Positions 38,985 through 50,545 of a stretch of DNA of 64,000 nt are shown piece after piece. The translations under genes and the position numbers were made by a program. Location of the stretch: assembly GCF_017939615.1 (NCBI RefSeq), contig NZ_JAGKSR010000001.1, forward strand, positions 62,001 to 126,000, read 5' to 3'. This DNA is from Microbacterium sp. BLY (GTDB lineage: Bacteria > Actinomycetota > Actinomycetes > Actinomycetales > Microbacteriaceae). How positions within the stretch are numbered: position 1 is the first letter of the stretch; every line of letters starts with the position of its first letter. The notes beneath the pieces are model-generated. The model made no database searches. It worked only from the letters and a program-made list of their open reading frames with translations, and was not told the origin of the DNA.

Positions 38985-40457
38985 TCAGGCGTTGATGCCG
39001 AGGACGGCCGCGGTGGCGTTGGTGGACTCCTCCGCGAGCTCCGCGTCACCGTTGAGCTTCCGGCCGAAGGTGGGGATGAGCTCGCGCAGCTGCGACTCCC
39101 AGCCCGGGTACTCGCCGGGGAAGCACTTCTTCAGCAGGTCGAGCATGATCGGGACCGCCGTCGAGGCGCCGGGCGACGCACCCAGGAGGCCGGCGATCGA
39201 GCCGTCACCGGCAGCGACGACCTCGGTGCCGAACTGCAGCACCCCGCCCTTCTTCGGATCCTTCTTCATGACCTGCGCCCGCTGACCGGCGTCGATGAGC
39301 GTCCAATCCTCGTCCTTCGCCGTGGGCATGAAGGTGCGGAGGCTGTCGACCTTCTTGCGGTGGTTCTTCATCAGCTCGCTGATGAGGTACGTGATGAGGT
39401 CGGGGTTCGCGAACGCCACGCGCAGCATCGGCCACAGGTTGTGCGTGCGCACCTGCGTGACGATGTCGAGCATCGAACCGTTCTTCAGGAACTTGGGGCT
39501 GAAGGTCGCGAACGGGCCGAACATGAGCGAGGCCTCGCCGTCGACGACACGTGTGTCGAGGTGCGGGACCGACATGGGCGGCGCGCCGACGGACGCCTGC
39601 GAATAGACCTTCGCCTTGTGCTGCGCGACGATCTTCGGGTTCGTGGTCTTGAGGAACTGGCCCCCGATCGGGAAGACGCCGTAGCCCTTGATCTCGGGGA
39701 TGCCAGAATTCTGCAGGAGCTTCAGCGCCCAGCCGCCGGCGCCGACGAACACGAACTTCGCCTTGATCTCGTTCGGCGTGCGACCGACCGTCGTGCGGTA
39801 CTTGATCAGCCAGGTGCCGTCCTTCTGACGCTTGAGCGACTTGACCTCGTGATTCGTGCGCACCGAGACGCCCGACGAGCGGAGGTGGTCGAAGAGCTGA
39901 TGGGTCAGCGCACCGAAATCGACGTCGGTCCCGGCGGGCACCCGGGTCGCCGCGAACGGCTCCCCCTTGCGACGCTTCTGCATGAGCAGCGGCGCCCACT
40001 GGTTGATGACGCGCGAATCCTCGCTGTACTCGATGCCGGCGAACAGCGGCTGCTCCTTGAGCACCTCGTAGCGCTTCTTGAGATACGCGACATCCTTCTC
40101 TCCGCGCACGAACGTCATGTGCGGGGTCGCATTGATGAACGTCGACGGCTCGTCCAGGACACCCTTCTCGACGAGCGACGACCAGAACTGGCGGCTCTGC
40201 TGGAACTGCTCGTTGATCGAGATCGCCTTCGCGGGGTCGAGCGGCGCATCGCCCTGCTGCGGCATGTAGTTCAGCTCGCACAGCGCAGCGTGCCCGGTCC
40301 CGGCGTTGTTCCAGGGGTTCGAACTCTCCTGCGCCACGTCCGACAGCCGCTCGAAGGCGACGATCTTCCAATCCGGCTGCAGCTCGTGCAGCAGGGTACC
40401 CAGGGTGGCGCTCATGATGCCACCGCCGATCAGGACGACATCGACGTTTTCAGTCAC
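38985..40457 (-). CDS. mqo: malate:quinone oxidoreductase
   Basis: Mqo is a peripheral membrane FAD enzyme that oxidises malate to oxaloacetate and feeds electrons to menaquinone. The 490-residue length is standard. The FAD motif VVLIGGGIMSATLGTLL opens the protein. Other landmarks are NNAGTGHAALCELNY, and GGWALKLLQNSGIPEIKGYG followed by FPIGGQ. A TAGACT six bases before GTG 40457 predicts a leaderless message. Confidence 0.96.
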   Translation of the reverse strand: MTENVDVVLIGGGIMSATLGTLLHELQPDWKIVAFERLSDVAQESSNPWNNAGTGHAALCELNYMPQQGDAPLDPAKAISINEQFQQSRQFWSSLVEKGVLDEPSTFINATPHMTFVRGEKDVAYLKKRYEVLKEQPLFAGIEYSEDSRVINQWAPLLMQKRRKGEPFAATRVPAGTDVDFGALTHQLFDHLRSSGVSVRTNHEVKSLKRQKDGTWLIKYRTTVGRTPNEIKAKFVFVGAGGWALKLLQNSGIPEIKGYGVFPIGGQFLKTTNPKIVAQHKAKVYSQASVGAPPMSVPHLDTRVVDGEASLMFGPFATFSPKFLKNGSMLDIVTQVRTHNLWPMLRVAFANPDLITYLISELMKNHRKKVDSLRTFMPTAKDEDWTLIDAGQRAQVMKKDPKKGGVLQFGTEVVAAGDGSIAGLLGASPGASTAVPIMLDLLKKCFPGEYPGWESQLRELIPTFGRKLNGDAELAEESTNATAAVLGINA

Positions 40458-40463
40458 CCGAAC

Positions 40464-40469
40464 AGTCTA
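40464..40469 (-). promoter_or_regulatory. -10 element of mqo (leaderless)
   Basis: TAGACT on the minus strand lies six bases upstream of GTG 40457. Confidence 0.5.
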
Positions 40470-40503
40470 GTTCGCGGGCAGGACCCCGCCGACCATACGG
40501 CGG

Positions 40504-41673
<1,170 letters not shown>

Positions 41674-41753
41674 CTATCGCGCCGCGACCACCCCCTCGCC
41701 CGTCGGCGACACGAGAGCTGGCGAACGCCGGACGACAGGCGCGCGTGGACAGC

Positions 41754-41864
41754 ACAGCCTGAATCAGCGCGAAAGCCTGCGCCGGCGCGGGACGCGCGAG
41801 GGCAGGCGGACGCGCGAGGGCAGGCACGCGGGGGCAGGACAGCCTGAACCAGCGCGAAAGCCTG
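41754..41864. repeat. short direct and tandem repeats between lysC and asd
   Basis: A 26-base unit (41754-41779) recurs at 41839-41864 with a single mismatch. Between them an 18-base unit, GACGCGCGAGGGCAGGC plus one base, occurs in tandem at 41791-41808 and 41809-41826. The whole 41575-41903 gap carries no convincing gene. Confidence 0.75.
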
Positions 41865-41903
41865 GGGTTACGCGGGGAGCGCGGGCGGACGCGGGCGGTG
41901 GGG

Positions 41904-43184
41904 TCAGCGGCCGGTGCCGGCGTGGACCGTGGCCTCCGCGTCGCCGTCGAGACCGTAGGCGGTGTGCACGATGCGCGCGGCCTCGGTCAGGTCGGTGTCG
42001 CGCAGCACGACCGAGATGCGGATCTCCGACGTGGAGATCATCTCGATGTTGATCCCGCCCGCGGACAGCGCCTCGAACAGGGTCGCCGAGACACCGGAGT
42101 GCGTGCGCATGCCCGCGCCGACCACCGACAGCTTGCCGATCTGGTCGTCGTGGATGAGATTCTGGAACCCGACCTCGGTCTGCTCACCGGCGAGGGCCTT
42201 CAGCGCCCCGGCGGCGTCGGCCTTCGGCACCGTGAACGAGATGTCGGTGCGTCCCGTCGCCGACACGTTCTGCACGATCATGTCGACGTTGGCGCCGGAC
42301 TTCGCGACGATCTTGAAGATCTCGGCCGCCTTGCCCGGGACGTCGGGCACCCCGGCGACGGTGATCTTGGCCTGGCTGAAGTCGGTGGCGACGCCGGCGA
42401 CGATCGGTTCTTCCATGACTGCTCCCTCGGCTTCGCGAGGGTTCTTCATGCCCTCGCCCAGAACGTATGTGCCCTCGGCCGACGAGAACGTCGACCGAGC
42501 GTGGATGAGGACGCCGTGCCGGCGGGCGTACTCGACGGCGCGGATGTAGAGGACCTTCGCGCCGTTGGCGGCGAGCTCCAGCATCTCCTCACTGGAGACG
42601 TGGTCGAGCTTCTGCGCCTTCGGGATGACCCGCGGGTCGGCGGTGAAGATGCCGTCGACATCGCTGTAGATCTCGCAGACATCGGCGTTGAGCGCGGCCG
42701 CCAGCGCGACGGCCGTCGTGTCGGAGCCGCCACGGCCGAGCGTCGTGATGTCGCGGGTGTCGCGGTTGAAACCCTGGAACCCCGCGACGATGACGATCGC
42801 CCCCTCGTCGAGGGCCTCCCGCAGCCGTACCGGCGTCACGTCGACGATGCGGGCGGCGCCGTGCTGCGAGTCGGTGATCATGCCCGCCTGACTGCCGGTG
42901 AACGACCGCGCCTCGAAGCCCATCGAGTGGATCGCCATCGCCAGCAGCGCCATCGAGATGCGCTCACCGCTGGAGAGGAGCATGTCGAGCTCGCGCGGAG
43001 CGGGGATCGGCGCGACCTCGTTGGCGAGGTCGAGCAGCTCGTCGGTCGTGTCGCCCATCGCGCTCACGGCGACGACCACGTCGTGGCCGGCGCGACGGGT
43101 GTCCACGATGCGCTTGGCGACGCGCTTGATGCTCTCTGCGTCGGCGACGGACGAGCCGCCGTACTTCTGCACGATGAGGGCCAC
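41904..43184 (-). CDS. lysC: aspartate kinase
   Basis: The product is 426 residues and catalyses the first step of the aspartate pathway. The kinase domain starts [20 protein letters not shown] and includes [16 protein letters not shown]. Two ACT domains in the last 150 residues confer feedback control ([20 protein letters not shown]). GTG 43184 is chosen because AGGGAG (43190-43195) is correctly spaced for it and overlaps the earlier GTG 43190. An internal ATG at 42416 with its own AGGGAG site could yield a separate 170-residue regulatory beta subunit, as in Corynebacterium. Confidence 0.96.
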   Translation of the reverse strand: MALIVQKYGGSSVADAESIKRVAKRIVDTRRAGHDVVVAVSAMGDTTDELLDLANEVAPIPAPRELDMLLSSGERISMALLAMAIHSMGFEARSFTGSQAGMITDSQHGAARIVDVTPVRLREALDEGAIVIVAGFQGFNRDTRDITTLGRGGSDTTAVALAAALNADVCEIYSDVDGIFTADPRVIPKAQKLDHVSSEEMLELAANGAKVLYIRAVEYARRHGVLIHARSTFSSAEGTYVLGEGMKNPREAEGAVMEEPIVAGVATDFSQAKITVAGVPDVPGKAAEIFKIVAKSGANVDMIVQNVSATGRTDISFTVPKADAAGALKALAGEQTEVGFQNLIHDDQIGKLSVVGAGMRTHSGVSATLFEALSAGGINIEMISTSEIRISVVLRDTDLTEAARIVHTAYGLDGDAEATVHAGTGR

Positions 43185-43203
43185 GTTCACTCCCTGGGAT
43201 GTC

Positions 43204-43229
43204 GGGCGGATCCGCCCACGGTCATTCTA
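43204..43229 (-). promoter_or_regulatory. lysC promoter and leader palindrome
   Basis: TAGAAT on the minus strand (43224-43229) is a good -10. The transcribed leader contains the perfect palindrome GGGCGGATCCGCCC (43204-43217), about 20 bases before the start codon. It could be a small hairpin or an operator. Confidence 0.5.
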
Positions 43230-43265
43230 CGATCGGCGCGTATGCCGCCCTGCGCATGTGACGGT

Positions 43266-44180
43266 TCAGGCGGGCGCGGGGGGAACGGGTGTCATCGGGC
43301 GCAGCCGTCCTCCGGTGGCGGCGAACCAGCAGCCGATGATGATCAGCGGGAATCCGAGGAGCAGACCGGGGGTGAGGGGCTCGGCGAGCACGATCGCGCC
43401 GAGCACGATCGCCACGACCGGATTCACGTAGGTGAACAGCGGCGCCCTGACCGGTCCGACCTCGCGGATCAGCGCGAAGAAGGCCAGGAACGCCAGCGCC
43501 GTGCAGATCACGGCGAGGGCGAGCAGCGAGCCGATGGACGGGAGCGTCGGCACCTCGTGTTGCGTGAGCAGGCCGATCGGAAGGTAGATGACGCCGATCA
43601 TGAGCAGCGACAGCGTGATCGTGCCGAGCGAGGGCACGTCGTTCAGCTTGCGGGCCACGATGAACGGCGCGATCGCGTACAGCACCGCGACCAGCAGCAC
43701 CTCCCCCGCCGCGAGCAGGCTCACCTCGCCTCCGAAGAGGCCGGGCCCTGCCACGACGACCGCGACGCCGACGAAACCGACCAGCAGGCCGATGCCGCGC
43801 GCCGGACGCAGGACGCCCCGGTCGCCGCCGCTCAGAGCGATGAGCGCCGCGAACAACGGCACCGTGGCGACCAGGAGCCCGGTCATGCCGGAGGGCAGGG
43901 TCATCTCGGCATGCCCGAGGAGCAGGAACGGTCCCGCCATCTCCACCGCACCGAAGGCCAGCACCCACGGCCAGTGCCGGAGCGCCGCACGGAGCGCGCC
44001 CGAGCGCAGCGCGAACGGCAGCAGGAGGAGCGCGGCGATGAGCGTCCGCCCGGCGACGATCGCCGGCGGGGAGATCGAATCGACCGCCACGCTGATGAAG
44101 AGGTAGGGCACGCCCCAGAGCAGGGCCATGACCCCGAAGAGCAGCCAGCCCCGCCGCGAGAAGCCGGACTGCGGGGTCAC
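43266..44180 (-). CDS. EamA/DMT-family transporter
   Basis: The 304-residue protein has ten hydrophobic segments and two EamA repeats (about 10-140 and 155-285). Landmarks are [15 protein letters not shown] and [20 protein letters not shown]. The family exports metabolites such as amino acids, and the substrate is unknown. GTG 44180 overlaps the recR stop by four bases, so it is coupled to recR. Confidence 0.9.
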   Translation of the reverse strand: MTPQSGFSRRGWLLFGVMALLWGVPYLFISVAVDSISPPAIVAGRTLIAALLLLPFALRSGALRAALRHWPWVLAFGAVEMAGPFLLLGHAEMTLPSGMTGLLVATVPLFAALIALSGGDRGVLRPARGIGLLVGFVGVAVVVAGPGLFGGEVSLLAAGEVLLVAVLYAIAPFIVARKLNDVPSLGTITLSLLMIGVIYLPIGLLTQHEVPTLPSIGSLLALAVICTALAFLAFFALIREVGPVRAPLFTYVNPVVAIVLGAIVLAEPLTPGLLLGFPLIIIGCWFAATGGRLRPMTPVPPAPA

Positions 44181-44770
44181 AGCACGCGCCGGCCCTCGAA
44201 GGCCCGGCCGAGCGTCACCTCGTCCGCGTACTCGAGGTCGCCACCGACCGGGAGGCCCGAGGCGAGCCGGGAGACCGTGATCTGCATCGTGGTCAGCAGC
44301 CGGCTGAGGTAGCTCGCCGTCGCCTCCCCCTCCAGGTTGGGGTTGGTCGCGATGATGACCTCCTGGACGGTGCCGTCGGCGAGCCGCGTCATGAGCTGGG
44401 CGATGCGCAGGTCGTCCGGTCCGATGCCCGCGATCGGGCTGATCGCGCCGCCCAACACGTGGTACAGGCCGCGGAACTCCCGCGTGCGCTCGATCGCCGC
44501 GACGTCCTTCGCATCCTCGACCACGCAGATCAGCGCCTGGTTGCGGCGAGGATCGCGACAGATCGCGCAGCGCTCCTGCTCCGCGACGTTGCCGCAGATC
44601 TCGCAGAACCGGACGCGGACACGGATCTCGGTCAGCAGCTCCGCGAGACGCGCGACGTCGAACGTCGGCGTCTGCAGGATGTGGAACGCGATGCGCTGTG
44701 CGGACTTCGGTCCGATGCCGGGGAGGCGGCCGAACTCGTCGATCAGCTCTTGGACGATGCCGTCGTACAT
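44177..44770 (-). CDS. recR: recombination mediator RecR
   Basis: RecR works with RecF/RecO to load RecA at gaps. The 197-residue protein has an N-terminal HhH region ([20 protein letters not shown]), a zinc finger C-E-I-C...C-A-I-C ([19 protein letters not shown]) and a Toprim domain ([19 protein letters not shown]). The start codon overlaps the dnaX stop by one base (TGATG), the classic dnaX-recR pairing. Confidence 0.96.
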   Translation of the reverse strand: MYDGIVQELIDEFGRLPGIGPKSAQRIAFHILQTPTFDVARLAELLTEIRVRVRFCEICGNVAEQERCAICRDPRRNQALICVVEDAKDVAAIERTREFRGLYHVLGGAISPIAGIGPDDLRIAQLMTRLADGTVQEVIIATNPNLEGEATASYLSRLLTTMQITVSRLASGLPVGGDLEYADEVTLGRAFEGRRVL

Positions 44771-47058
44771 CAGGAGAACCTCGTGGGGGGCTCGTAGGGC
44801 TCTTCGCGAAGGAACGTCGCGCCGAGCACCTGGCGGATCACGGCCTCACCGTAGCGCTGCACGCCCCCGACCGCGGGGGCGCGCTCGATGACGAGCGGCG
44901 GCGCGGTCGTCGGCGCCGTGCGCGGGGCGGCGGCCTGCGGGGCCGTGGCCGGCGCGGCACCCGCCGAGGTCGCGCGTGGAGAGGGGGGACGGTCGTACGG
45001 AGCCGGGGGCTCGTAGGCCGGGTCGTACGGAGGCTCCTCATCGAAGGCCGGGGCGTCGTCGTCGCCGGGCAGCGGCGGCTCGTCCCGGTCGATGCCGCCG
45101 TCCGACGGCGGGGCCGGAGCAGCGGCCGCCGCCTCGACCTCCTCGGGCTCCTCATCGACGGCGAGTGGCGCCGCCGGCGCGGCGGTGTCCGCCGTCGGGA
45201 TCGGCGCGACGGCCCACTCCGTGACCGGAGCCGACGCCGCGGACCGCACCTGGGGGCGAGAACGCCCTGCTGACGCAGGCTCCGATGCAGGGGCGGCGTC
45301 CGTGGGTGCGGCGGTACCGGACGAGGCGGGCTGCCGCGGCGCCCCACCGGGCGGCATCGGCGCCGGAAGGTACTTGACGCGCACGCCGACCTCCTGCTCG
45401 ATGGCAGTGCGGAGGTGGTCGGACGGTCCCGATCCGGGCGTGGTCCCCTTGAACTTCGCGACGTCGTGCTGGCTCGTGAAGCCGAGGGTGAGGACCTCGG
45501 ACTCGCCGTCGTACGCCAGCGGCTGCACGGCGGTGGCGAGCAGCCAGGACGTGCGGCTGATGCTCTCGAGGCGCTTCAGCACGGCCGGCCACACGTCGCG
45601 GATGCGGTCGAACGTGACAGGAGCGGACGGTGCGGCGGACGACTCCGGGGTCGGAGCGGGCGCGGGCTCCGGGGCCGCGTCGGGTTCCGCGGAGCGCTCG
45701 TGCTCGGCCGCCGGCGCAGGACCGGACGAGGCCGGCGCCGGACCGGACGCCGCAGGCGCGGGACCGGAGGGGGCCGTCGTGGACGAGGCCGATGCCGTCG
45801 CCGGCGGCGTCACCGTCGCGGTCTCGGGTGCGACGGTGGCCGAGGACGGCGCGGGTGTCGGCGGGATCACCGGCGGATGCGTCGTCGCCGGCGGATGCAG
45901 TGCGCCCGATGCCGAGGCGCCGGACGGGGCCGCGCCACCGGGGGCGGCGGCGAGGACGCGGGCGACCATGAGCTCGAGGTGGAGTCGTGGCGACGTCGCA
46001 CCGGACATGTCGTCGAGCGCCGCGCTGACCACGTCGGCCGTGCGCGACAGCCGTGCCGCGCCGAACGACTCAGCCTGACGGCGCATCCGGTCGAGCTCGT
46101 CCTCGGCGATGCCGCGCAGGACGGCGGACGCACCGGAGCCCACCGCGGCGATGACGATGAGATCGCGCAGCCGCTCGAGCAGGTCATCGACGAACCGCCG
46201 CGGGTCCTGACCGGTCTGCACCACGCGGTCGATCGCCGGGAAGGCGGTCGCGGCGTCGCCCGCCGCCAGCGCATCGACGATCTCGTCGAGGAGCGCGCCG
46301 TGGGTGTACCCGAGCAGCGCCACCGCCCGGGCGTAGCCGACGGTGACGGTCTCCGAACCGGCCGGGGCGTCGGACCCGGCGATCAGCTGATCGAGCAGCG
46401 ACAGCGTGTCACGGGGAGAGCCTCCCCCGGCGCGGACCACGAGCGGCAGGACGCCCTGCTCGACGATCACGCCCTCTTCGGCGCACAGCTTCTCGACGTA
46501 CTCCAGCATCGCGGCGGGCGGCACCAGCCGGAACGGGTAATGGTGCGTCCGCGAGCGGATCGTGCCCAGCACCTTCTCGGGCTCGGTCGTGGCGAAGATG
46601 AACTTGACGTGCGGCGGGGGCTCCTCCACGAGCTTCAGCAGCGCGTTGAACCCCTGCGGGGTCACCATGTGGGCCTCGTCGAGGATGAAGATCTTGAAGC
46701 GGTCGCGGCTCGGGGCGAAGGTGGCGCGCTCGCGGAGGTCGCGGGCGTCGTCGACGCCGTTGTGGCTCGCCGCGTCGATCTCGACGACGTCGAGCGATCC
46801 GCCGCCCGCCCGGGACAGCTCCACGCAGCTCGGGCAGGTTCCGCACGGGGTGTCCGTCGGGCCTTCCGCGCAGTTCAGGCACCGGGCGAGGATGCGCGCG
46901 GAAGTGGTCTTGCCGCAGCCACGGGGGCCGGAGAACAGGTAGGCGTGGCCGACGCGGTCGCCGCGCAACGCGGTCATGAGCGGATCGGTCACCTGCGACT
47001 GCCCGATCATCTCACCGAACGTCTCGGGTCGGTAACGGCGGTAGAGGGCTGTGGTCAC
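44770..47058 (-). CDS. dnaX: DNA polymerase III subunit gamma/tau
   Basis: DnaX is the motor and scaffold of the clamp loader. The 762-residue protein has an AAA+ domain with GPRGCGKTT at 44-52. A zinc module follows ([19 protein letters not shown]), along with the [12 protein letters not shown]alker B and the sensor segment [17 protein letters not shown]. The C-terminal tau part is split by two long Pro/Ala/Glu-rich linkers (about 385-500 and 595-740) around a folded domain (about 500-590). TAGGCT six bases before GTG 47058 predicts a leaderless message. Confidence 0.95.
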   Translation of the reverse strand: MTTALYRRYRPETFGEMIGQSQVTDPLMTALRGDRVGHAYLFSGPRGCGKTTSARILARCLNCAEGPTDTPCGTCPSCVELSRAGGGSLDVVEIDAASHNGVDDARDLRERATFAPSRDRFKIFILDEAHMVTPQGFNALLKLVEEPPPHVKFIFATTEPEKVLGTIRSRTHHYPFRLVPPAAMLEYVEKLCAEEGVIVEQGVLPLVVRAGGGSPRDTLSLLDQLIAGSDAPAGSETVTVGYARAVALLGYTHGALLDEIVDALAAGDAATAFPAIDRVVQTGQDPRRFVDDLLERLRDLIVIAAVGSGASAVLRGIAEDELDRMRRQAESFGAARLSRTADVVSAALDDMSGATSPRLHLELMVARVLAAAPGGAAPSGASASGALHPPATTHPPVIPPTPAPSSATVAPETATVTPPATASASSTTAPSGPAPAASGPAPASSGPAPAAEHERSAEPDAAPEPAPAPTPESSAAPSAPVTFDRIRDVWPAVLKRLESISRTSWLLATAVQPLAYDGESEVLTLGFTSQHDVAKFKGTTPGSGPSDHLRTAIEQEVGVRVKYLPAPMPPGGAPRQPASSGTAAPTDAAPASEPASAGRSRPQVRSAASAPVTEWAVAPIPTADTAAPAAPLAVDEEPEEVEAAAAAPAPPSDGGIDRDEPPLPGDDDAPAFDEEPPYDPAYEPPAPYDRPPSPRATSAGAAPATAPQAAAPRTAPTTAPPLVIERAPAVGGVQRYGEAVIRQVLGATFLREEPYEPPTRFS

Positions 47059-47064
47059 CCCACC

Positions 47065-47070
47065 AGCCTA
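47065..47070 (-). promoter_or_regulatory. -10 element of dnaX (leaderless)
   Basis: TAGGCT on the minus strand lies six bases upstream of GTG 47058. Confidence 0.5.
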
Positions 47071-47101
47071 CGGCGTGCCACCGACGTTGCTCCCCTCTCT
47101 C

Positions 47102-47182
47102 CCGACCCGGCCCCTTTCGTGCGAACCACCCCCTTGCGGACGTCCGCAAGGTGGTGGGAGGCACGCAAAGGGGTGGGTCGGC
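47102..47182. repeat. palindromic repeat of the second family, copy 2
   Basis: Left arm 47102-47123 and right arm 47161-47181 are inverted copies with few mismatches. Nested inside, CCTTGCGGA and TCCGCAAG form a further stem. The element folds into one long hairpin at the 3' end of the GH65 gene and could also serve as its terminator. It is related to 38234-38314. Confidence 0.72.
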
Positions 47183-49690
47183 TCAGTCGATGGTCTCGAC
47201 GACGGGGATCGCGCTCGTGATCACGGGGACCGAGGCCGAAAGACGGGTGCCGTCGTCGCGCCGGGCATCGGCGAACTCCTGCAGCGTCGGGCGTCCGGGG
47301 ATCACGGGACCCTGGTTCGCGAGCGGCACGATCACCTCGTCCTCCAGCGTCGCGATGTAGGCGTTCTCCCGCACGCTGAACGGCACCGGAGGACCGCTGC
47401 GCACCTCCACACGGAGCTCGTGCCGGGTGATGGTCACCTGCATCGCGGTCCCCTGCCACTGCAGCGGGAACGACAGCGACGGCCACGACTCGGGAAGCCG
47501 CGGATCGAAGCTGAGGTCACCGCCGTAGTCGCGCATACCGCCGAAGCCGCAGACGAGGGCCGTCCACACCCCGCCCGCCGAGGCGACGTGCACGCCGTCC
47601 GCGGCATTGTGGTGCAGGTCGTGCAGATCGACGAACAGCGACTGCTCGAAATACTTCTGCGCGAGATCCTGATAGCCGACCTCGGCGGCGAGGATCGACT
47701 GGACGACGGCGGACAGGGTCGAGTCGCCCGTGGTCAGCGGGTCGTAATAGTCGAAGTCGGCCTTCTTCTCCTCCGGCGAGAAGTGGTTGCCCTGCAGGAA
47801 CAGCGCCAGCACGACATCGGCCTGCTTGAGCACCTGGAACCGGTAGATCACCAGCGGGTGGAAGTGCAGCAGCAGCGGACGCTGGTCGGCGGGGGTGTTC
47901 GCGAGGTCCCAGACCTCCCGCTCCAGGAACAGCGAGTCCTGCGGGTGGATGCCCAGGCTCTCGCTGTACGGGATGTACATGGCCTCCGCCGCCCGCTCCC
48001 AGGACTCCGCCTCGCCGGACCCGAGGCCCGTGCGCTCGACGAGCGCCGCGTAGTCCTCGGGGTAGCTCTCGCGGATCTCCCGGACGACCTTGGCCGCGTA
48101 GCGGAGGTTGTAGCGCGCCATGACGTTCGTGTACAGGTTGTCGTTCACGACCGTCGTGTACTCGTCGGGTCCGGTGACGCCGTGGATGTGGAACGTCTGG
48201 ATCCCGTCGCCAGCACCGGACTGCTCGACCAGACGCGACCCGCGCCAGAACCCGAGGGTGGCCCAGAGGCGCGCGGTCTCGATCGCGACGTCCGCGCCCT
48301 CCCGGCGCAGGAACGCCTCATCGCCCGTCGCCCGCACGTACTTGCCGAGCGCGAAGCTGATGTCGGCGTTGATGTGGTACTGCGCGGTGCCGGCGGCGTA
48401 GTACGCCGAGGCCTCCTCGCCGTTGATCGTGCGCCACGGGAACAACGCGCCCGCCTCGTTGAGCTGCGCGGCGCGCCGACGGGCGGCCGGGAGCATCTTC
48501 ACCCTGGCCCGCAGCGCGTTGTACGCCCACCGCGGGGTCGTGTACGTGAGGAACGGGAGGACGTAGATCTCGGTGTCCCAGAAGTAGTGGCCGCTGTAGC
48601 CGGAACCGGTCAGGCCCTTCGCGGGCACGCCGGCGCCGTCGGCACGCGCCGCCGCCTGCGCGAGCTGGAACAGGCACCAGCGGGTGGCCTGCTGCAGGTC
48701 GTCGCGCCCGCCGATCTGCACGTCGCTGCGCTCCCAGAAGGCGTCGAGCCACTCGCGCTGACGACGGAAGACCGTCTCGACGCCCTCGTCGGCGGCCCGA
48801 TCGAGCGACCGACGACAGCGGTCGACGAGCTCGCGCGGCGGCACGCCCCGCGAGGAGTGGTAGCTGACGAGCTTGGTGATCGTGATGGGGACGCCGGCCT
48901 TCGCCTGCACCCGGAAGACGTTCTTCGCGATGTCCGGCTCGATGAGGGTCCGGACGTTGTAGTCGTTCTCCGTCTCGATGATGTGATCCGCGACGACGGC
49001 CACGGTCATCCCGGAGGCGGCGACGCGGTACGACAGCGCGGAGCGCAGGCCGTCCTGCCAGTGCTCCGCCGGCTGCAGCACCCGGTCCGCGATGCGCTCG
49101 GCCTTGCGCGGGTCGAACGCGGCGCCCTTCGTCGTCATCGGGGACCCGGCGTACACGCCCGCCCCGTCCTGACGGTTGAGCAGCTGGCAGCTGATGGTGA
49201 CCGGCGCGTTGGCGTTCTCGACGACGACCTCGAGCCGCAGCACGGCGAGGTGGCGCTCCTCGAAGCTCACCAGACGCTGGTCGCGCATGCGCACCCGCTT
49301 GCCCGACGGGGTCTCCCAGACCACCCGACGCTCCAGCACACCCGTGCGCATGTCGAGCGTGCGGGCGTACTCCCGCACGTCCGCGTCGTCGAGCGAGATG
49401 GGCTCGTCATCGACGTACAGGCGCATCACCTTGGCGTCCGGCGCGTTGACGATGGTCTGCCCGACCTCGGCGAAGCCGTAGGCCTGCTCAGCATGCCGGA
49501 TGGGCCACGTCTCGTGCAGCCCGTTGATGAACGTGCCGTGCTCCTGCGCGCCGCGTCCCTCGATGTGGTTGCCCCGGAGCCCGAGATAGCCGTTGCCGAC
49601 CGAGAACAGCGTCTCGCCGACGCCCTCCTCCGAATAGCGCGTCTCGATCAGACGCCACGGGTCGACGGGGAAGCGGTCGCGGTCGATCAT
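47183..49690 (-). CDS. GH65 family glycoside phosphorylase
   Basis: The 835-residue enzyme belongs to glycoside hydrolase family 65 (maltose, trehalose or kojibiose phosphorylases). The N-terminal beta-sandwich starts DPWRLIETRYSEEGVGETLF and SVGNGYLGLRGN. The general acid is E510 in HIHGVTGPDEYTTVVNDN. The phosphate-binding TSS-like segment reads LTTGDSTLSAVVQSILAAEV. It releases beta-glucose 1-phosphate, which the coupled phosphoglucomutase gene would convert to glucose 6-phosphate. The exact disaccharide cannot be read from sequence. Confidence 0.93.
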   Translation of the reverse strand: MIDRDRFPVDPWRLIETRYSEEGVGETLFSVGNGYLGLRGNHIEGRGAQEHGTFINGLHETWPIRHAEQAYGFAEVGQTIVNAPDAKVMRLYVDDEPISLDDADVREYARTLDMRTGVLERRVVWETPSGKRVRMRDQRLVSFEERHLAVLRLEVVVENANAPVTISCQLLNRQDGAGVYAGSPMTTKGAAFDPRKAERIADRVLQPAEHWQDGLRSALSYRVAASGMTVAVVADHIIETENDYNVRTLIEPDIAKNVFRVQAKAGVPITITKLVSYHSSRGVPPRELVDRCRRSLDRAADEGVETVFRRQREWLDAFWERSDVQIGGRDDLQQATRWCLFQLAQAAARADGAGVPAKGLTGSGYSGHYFWDTEIYVLPFLTYTTPRWAYNALRARVKMLPAARRRAAQLNEAGALFPWRTINGEEASAYYAAGTAQYHINADISFALGKYVRATGDEAFLRREGADVAIETARLWATLGFWRGSRLVEQSGAGDGIQTFHIHGVTGPDEYTTVVNDNLYTNVMARYNLRYAAKVVREIRESYPEDYAALVERTGLGSGEAESWERAAEAMYIPYSESLGIHPQDSLFLEREVWDLANTPADQRPLLLHFHPLVIYRFQVLKQADVVLALFLQGNHFSPEEKKADFDYYDPLTTGDSTLSAVVQSILAAEVGYQDLAQKYFEQSLFVDLHDLHHNAADGVHVASAGGVWTALVCGFGGMRDYGGDLSFDPRLPESWPSLSFPLQWQGTAMQVTITRHELRVEVRSGPPVPFSVRENAYIATLEDEVIVPLANQGPVIPGRPTLQEFADARRDDGTRLSASVPVITSAIPVVETID

Positions 49691-50445
49691 GCGGTCTCCG
49701 GGATGTCGGTGCGGGTGGCGGGAAGCAGGACGCCGAGGTCGTCGACGACGTGGGTGGCGCCGGCGGCGCGCAGCGCATCGGCACCGGCACCGCGGTCGAC
49801 GCCGATGACGACGGCGTAGCCCGCCGCGGCGGCCGAGGCGGCGCCGGACGTGGCGTCCTCGACGGCGATGCTGCGGGCCGGGTCGACCCCGAGGGCCGTG
49901 GCGCCCGCGGCGAACATGTCGGCGGCGGGCTTGGAGGCGAGGTGCTCGCGCTCCGCGACCACCCCGTCGATCACGACGCGGAAGAAGGACCGGATGCCGG
50001 CGGCCGCCAGCACCTCCTCGGCATTCTTCGAGCTGGAGACGACCCCGAGCGGGACGCCCGCGGCGTGCAGCGCCTCGACCACGGCGAGGGAGCCGGGGAA
50101 CGGGGCGATGCCCTGGCTGCGGAGGGACGTGGCGAACGCGGCGTTCTTGCGGTTGCCGATCCCGCAGACGGTCTCGGCCGACGGGTCGTCGTCCACGGAC
50201 CCCCAGGGCACCTCGACGTTGCGGCTGCGGAGCAGGCTCGCGACGCCGTCGTAGCGCTTCTTGCCATCGACGTAGGCGAAGTAGTCCTCGTCGGTGTACG
50301 GCGGGGTGATGTCCCAGCGCGCGAAGACGTCGTCGAAGACCGCCTTCCAGGCGCGCATGTGGACCTCGGCGGTCGGGGTGAGGACGCCGTCGAGGTCGAA
50401 CAGCACGCCCTCAGCGTGGAACAGGTCGGGCAGCGCGTCTGGCAC
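49687..50445 (-). CDS. beta-phosphoglucomutase-like HAD phosphatase
   Basis: The product is about 252 residues from GTG 50445, which follows GGAGG. HAD motifs are EGVLFDLDGVLTPTAEVHMR (nucleophile), LGVVSSSKNAEEVL, then KPAADMFAAGATALG and SIAVEDATSGAASAAAAGY. The family interconverts beta-glucose 1-phosphate and glucose 6-phosphate. The four-base overlap with the GH65 gene supports this use. A TACGCT element at 50504-50509 may be the operon promoter, and a small GGCAC/GTGCC hairpin lies just downstream of it. Confidence 0.9.
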   Translation of the reverse strand: MPDALPDLFHAEGVLFDLDGVLTPTAEVHMRAWKAVFDDVFARWDITPPYTDEDYFAYVDGKKRYDGVASLLRSRNVEVPWGSVDDDPSAETVCGIGNRKNAAFATSLRSQGIAPFPGSLAVVEALHAAGVPLGVVSSSKNAEEVLAAAGIRSFFRVVIDGVVAEREHLASKPAADMFAAGATALGVDPARSIAVEDATSGAASAAAAGYAVVIGVDRGAGADALRAAGATHVVDDLGVLLPATRTDIPETA

Positions 50446-50545
50446 AGAGCCTCCAGGAGAAGGACGAGGGTCGGGAAAGGCACCTCTCCGTGCCACTGTG
50501 ACAGCGTAATGCGGGCGGAGCGCACGGAGTAACCCCGGAACGGGA

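Noticed and set aside
41754..41864. Possible CRISPR array
   Set aside because: Only two long units and one tandem pair, with no regular spacers and no cas genes.
41898..44312. Long plus-strand open frame across lysC and the EamA gene
   Set aside because: It spans two well-supported minus-strand genes and the intergenic promoter, and its composition is low-complexity.
44770..47058. Programmed frameshift making a short gamma form of DnaX
   Set aside because: No A- or T-rich slippery heptamer is apparent in the gene, and the reading frame is continuous to the normal dnaX-recR junction.
47051..49819. Antisense open frame of over 900 codons opposite the GH65 gene
   Set aside because: It exists only because the GH65 codons end in G or C. 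No start signal or motif was seen.
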